Shown: piece by piece, positions 63,013-64,000 of the stretch
How the letters are laid out: each line of letters opens with the position of its first letter
How positions within the stretch are numbered: the first letter of the stretch is position 1
Assembly (NCBI GenBank): GCA_004764695.1
Contig: SMSO01000037.1
Coordinates: 3,594,337-3,658,336, forward strand
Length of the DNA stretch: 64,000 nt
Source: Schizochytrium sp. TIO01
Lineage: Eukaryota > Sar > Bigyra > Thraustochytrida > Thraustochytriidae
Direction of reading: 5' to 3'
Translations under genes and position numbers: made by a program
Notes under the pieces: model-generated
Databases searched by the model: none
Seen by the model: the letters and a program-made list of their open reading frames with translations, nothing else
What the model was told of the DNA's origin: nothing

Positions 63013-64000
63013 TCTGTATGTCCCTGTACTATCTTCTGCACTTGAAATGCAAGACTCTCTCGTTTGCCTGATCTACACCTCGAAGCAAAGGTATCAAATC
63101 TAATCTTGGGGAAAGTAGACCGGTGATTGCTTTCGGGTCAGCTTGAGGTCAAACCTGCTTCTCCTCTGGGGTCTATCCCAATCAAGATTAAGTTTTGTGC
63201 GCAGGAATCAACGAAGAGCCAATCTTATCTCTAAGCTTTTATTCCTGCTACTACAACATAGCAATGCCAAGATCTGCGTGTAAGCTCTGAATCACATTTC
63301 TATCAAAAGAACCCGCGTACAAACCCTCTCTATATCATATTTATAGATTATTTGACCCGCGAAAGAATACTCTGGTACATATAATAAAAGCACATATCCA
63401 GAGTCTGCTCGCCTCGCCACGGCCGAGCATTCTCGCTAATTCAAGGATATCCTGTACTTCTCTATACAAATTCGCAATTGTAGGTCGGTATGTATACCAT
63501 AAATGCTCAAGACGGAATAGCCACCTTTGAGACAAAGTAATGTGCAATTCGCATTGGCCCTTGGCGCACTATCACAACTTACCGAAGACGTCTTGAGCAT
63601 CTCATAAGGAGGAGCTTGCAGATGTGATTTCTTGAAGAAGTTCTATTCTGGCAGTATCAAAGTTATAGCCTCTTTTCTTCTTTAAGTTCTCAAGAATTGT
63701 AAAGTTACACATAGATGAATCGAGATTTTTAACTTTCATTGTTGATCGTATCAGAAATAGATACATCCTTTTATATATGTAATCTCCATCACTAGAGCGT
63801 GCTTTGTCCCAAGAGTAAGAGCATGAACCAAACAATTACAGATATAATGTTGACGCTTTCTTCCTCGATTTCATTGTTCTCTCTGAAAGTCTCAATATGC
63901 CAATGCGAAAAGAATACACATCATAGCTACTATTAGTAAACTACTAACATAATAATTTCTTGCTATAATCAATTAAGAGGTGTATATGACGCAATAGTTA
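63013..64000. other. Right flank, no gene seen
   Basis: About 1 kb upstream of the FAHD1-like gene. It is AT-rich with short domainless ORFs. A gene may begin beyond the window. Confidence 0.35.

Noticed and set aside
1-64000. Transposons, CRISPR arrays, prokaryotic operons or defence islands
   Set aside because: No transposase, reverse transcriptase, long terminal repeat, regularly spaced repeat array or polycistronic layout was seen. The genes are eukaryotic and separately spaced.

Overview
This is nuclear DNA from a eukaryotic microbe. The chaperonin CCT gamma, PRMT1, a DUSP-USP deubiquitinase, a MAPKKK-type kinase, mitochondrial carriers and GT-AG introns exclude a prokaryote. Long, mostly uninterrupted ORFs, a gametolysin-type (M11) metallopeptidase on a Pro-Thr repeat stalk, a Tmc-like membrane protein with a PAS domain, and a possible outer-dynein-arm-type coiled coil suggest a flagellated stramenopile. 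A thraustochytrid/labyrinthulomycete is my best guess, but this is inference from gene style and not from a marker gene. I found no rRNA, tRNA, transposon ORF, CRISPR array or bacterial-type operon.

Layout. 2.2-9.8 kb holds three plus-strand genes: an RNF141-like RING protein, CCT3 and PRMT1. 10.4-14.3 kb (minus) is the membrane-anchored M11 peptidase, and 15.4-17.5 kb (plus) is a kinase with an acylation-type N-terminus. 17.8-18.8 kb (minus) is a mitochondrial cardiolipin synthase with a frameshift. 20.7-25.6 kb (plus) is a 1,623-residue Tmc/PAS membrane protein that ends 12 bases from the stop codon of the opposing PP2A-A/PP4R1-like HEAT protein (25.6-27.9 kb, minus). 31.3-33.8 kb (plus) is a two-exon USP, followed by a two-exon flavin-reductase-like gene (34.2-35.1 kb, minus). 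36.3-39.1 kb (plus) is a C-type-lectin type I membrane protein, and 39.4-42.3 kb (minus) is a large coiled-coil protein. 43.0-43.6 kb (minus) is a PAP2 lipid phosphatase. About 5.4 kb of repeat-rich DNA follows, then a thiamine-pyrophosphate-type mitochondrial carrier (49.0-50.0 kb, plus), a coiled-coil protein (50.6-52.7 kb, minus) and an acidic-repeat protein (53.6-55.2 kb, plus). After another 4.7 kb of simple-repeat DNA come a cathepsin B-like protease (59.9-61.3 kb, plus) and an FAHD1-like hydrolase (62.3-63.0 kb, minus).

From 8.7 kb on, the genes fall largely into tail-to-tail pairs with short spacers, separated by longer head-to-head spacers that hold the microsatellites. There is no evidence that neighbours form a pathway; the set is a mix of housekeeping, signalling and surface genes.

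Four otherwise healthy genes (M11 peptidase, cardiolipin synthase, lectin, cathepsin) each need a single-base frame change next to a short homopolymer to be read through. Assembly indels are the simplest explanation, but each should be checked. I did not find a convincing undescribed multi-gene system. The most unusual single genes are the Tmc/PAS protein, the two large surface glycoproteins and the acylated kinase.
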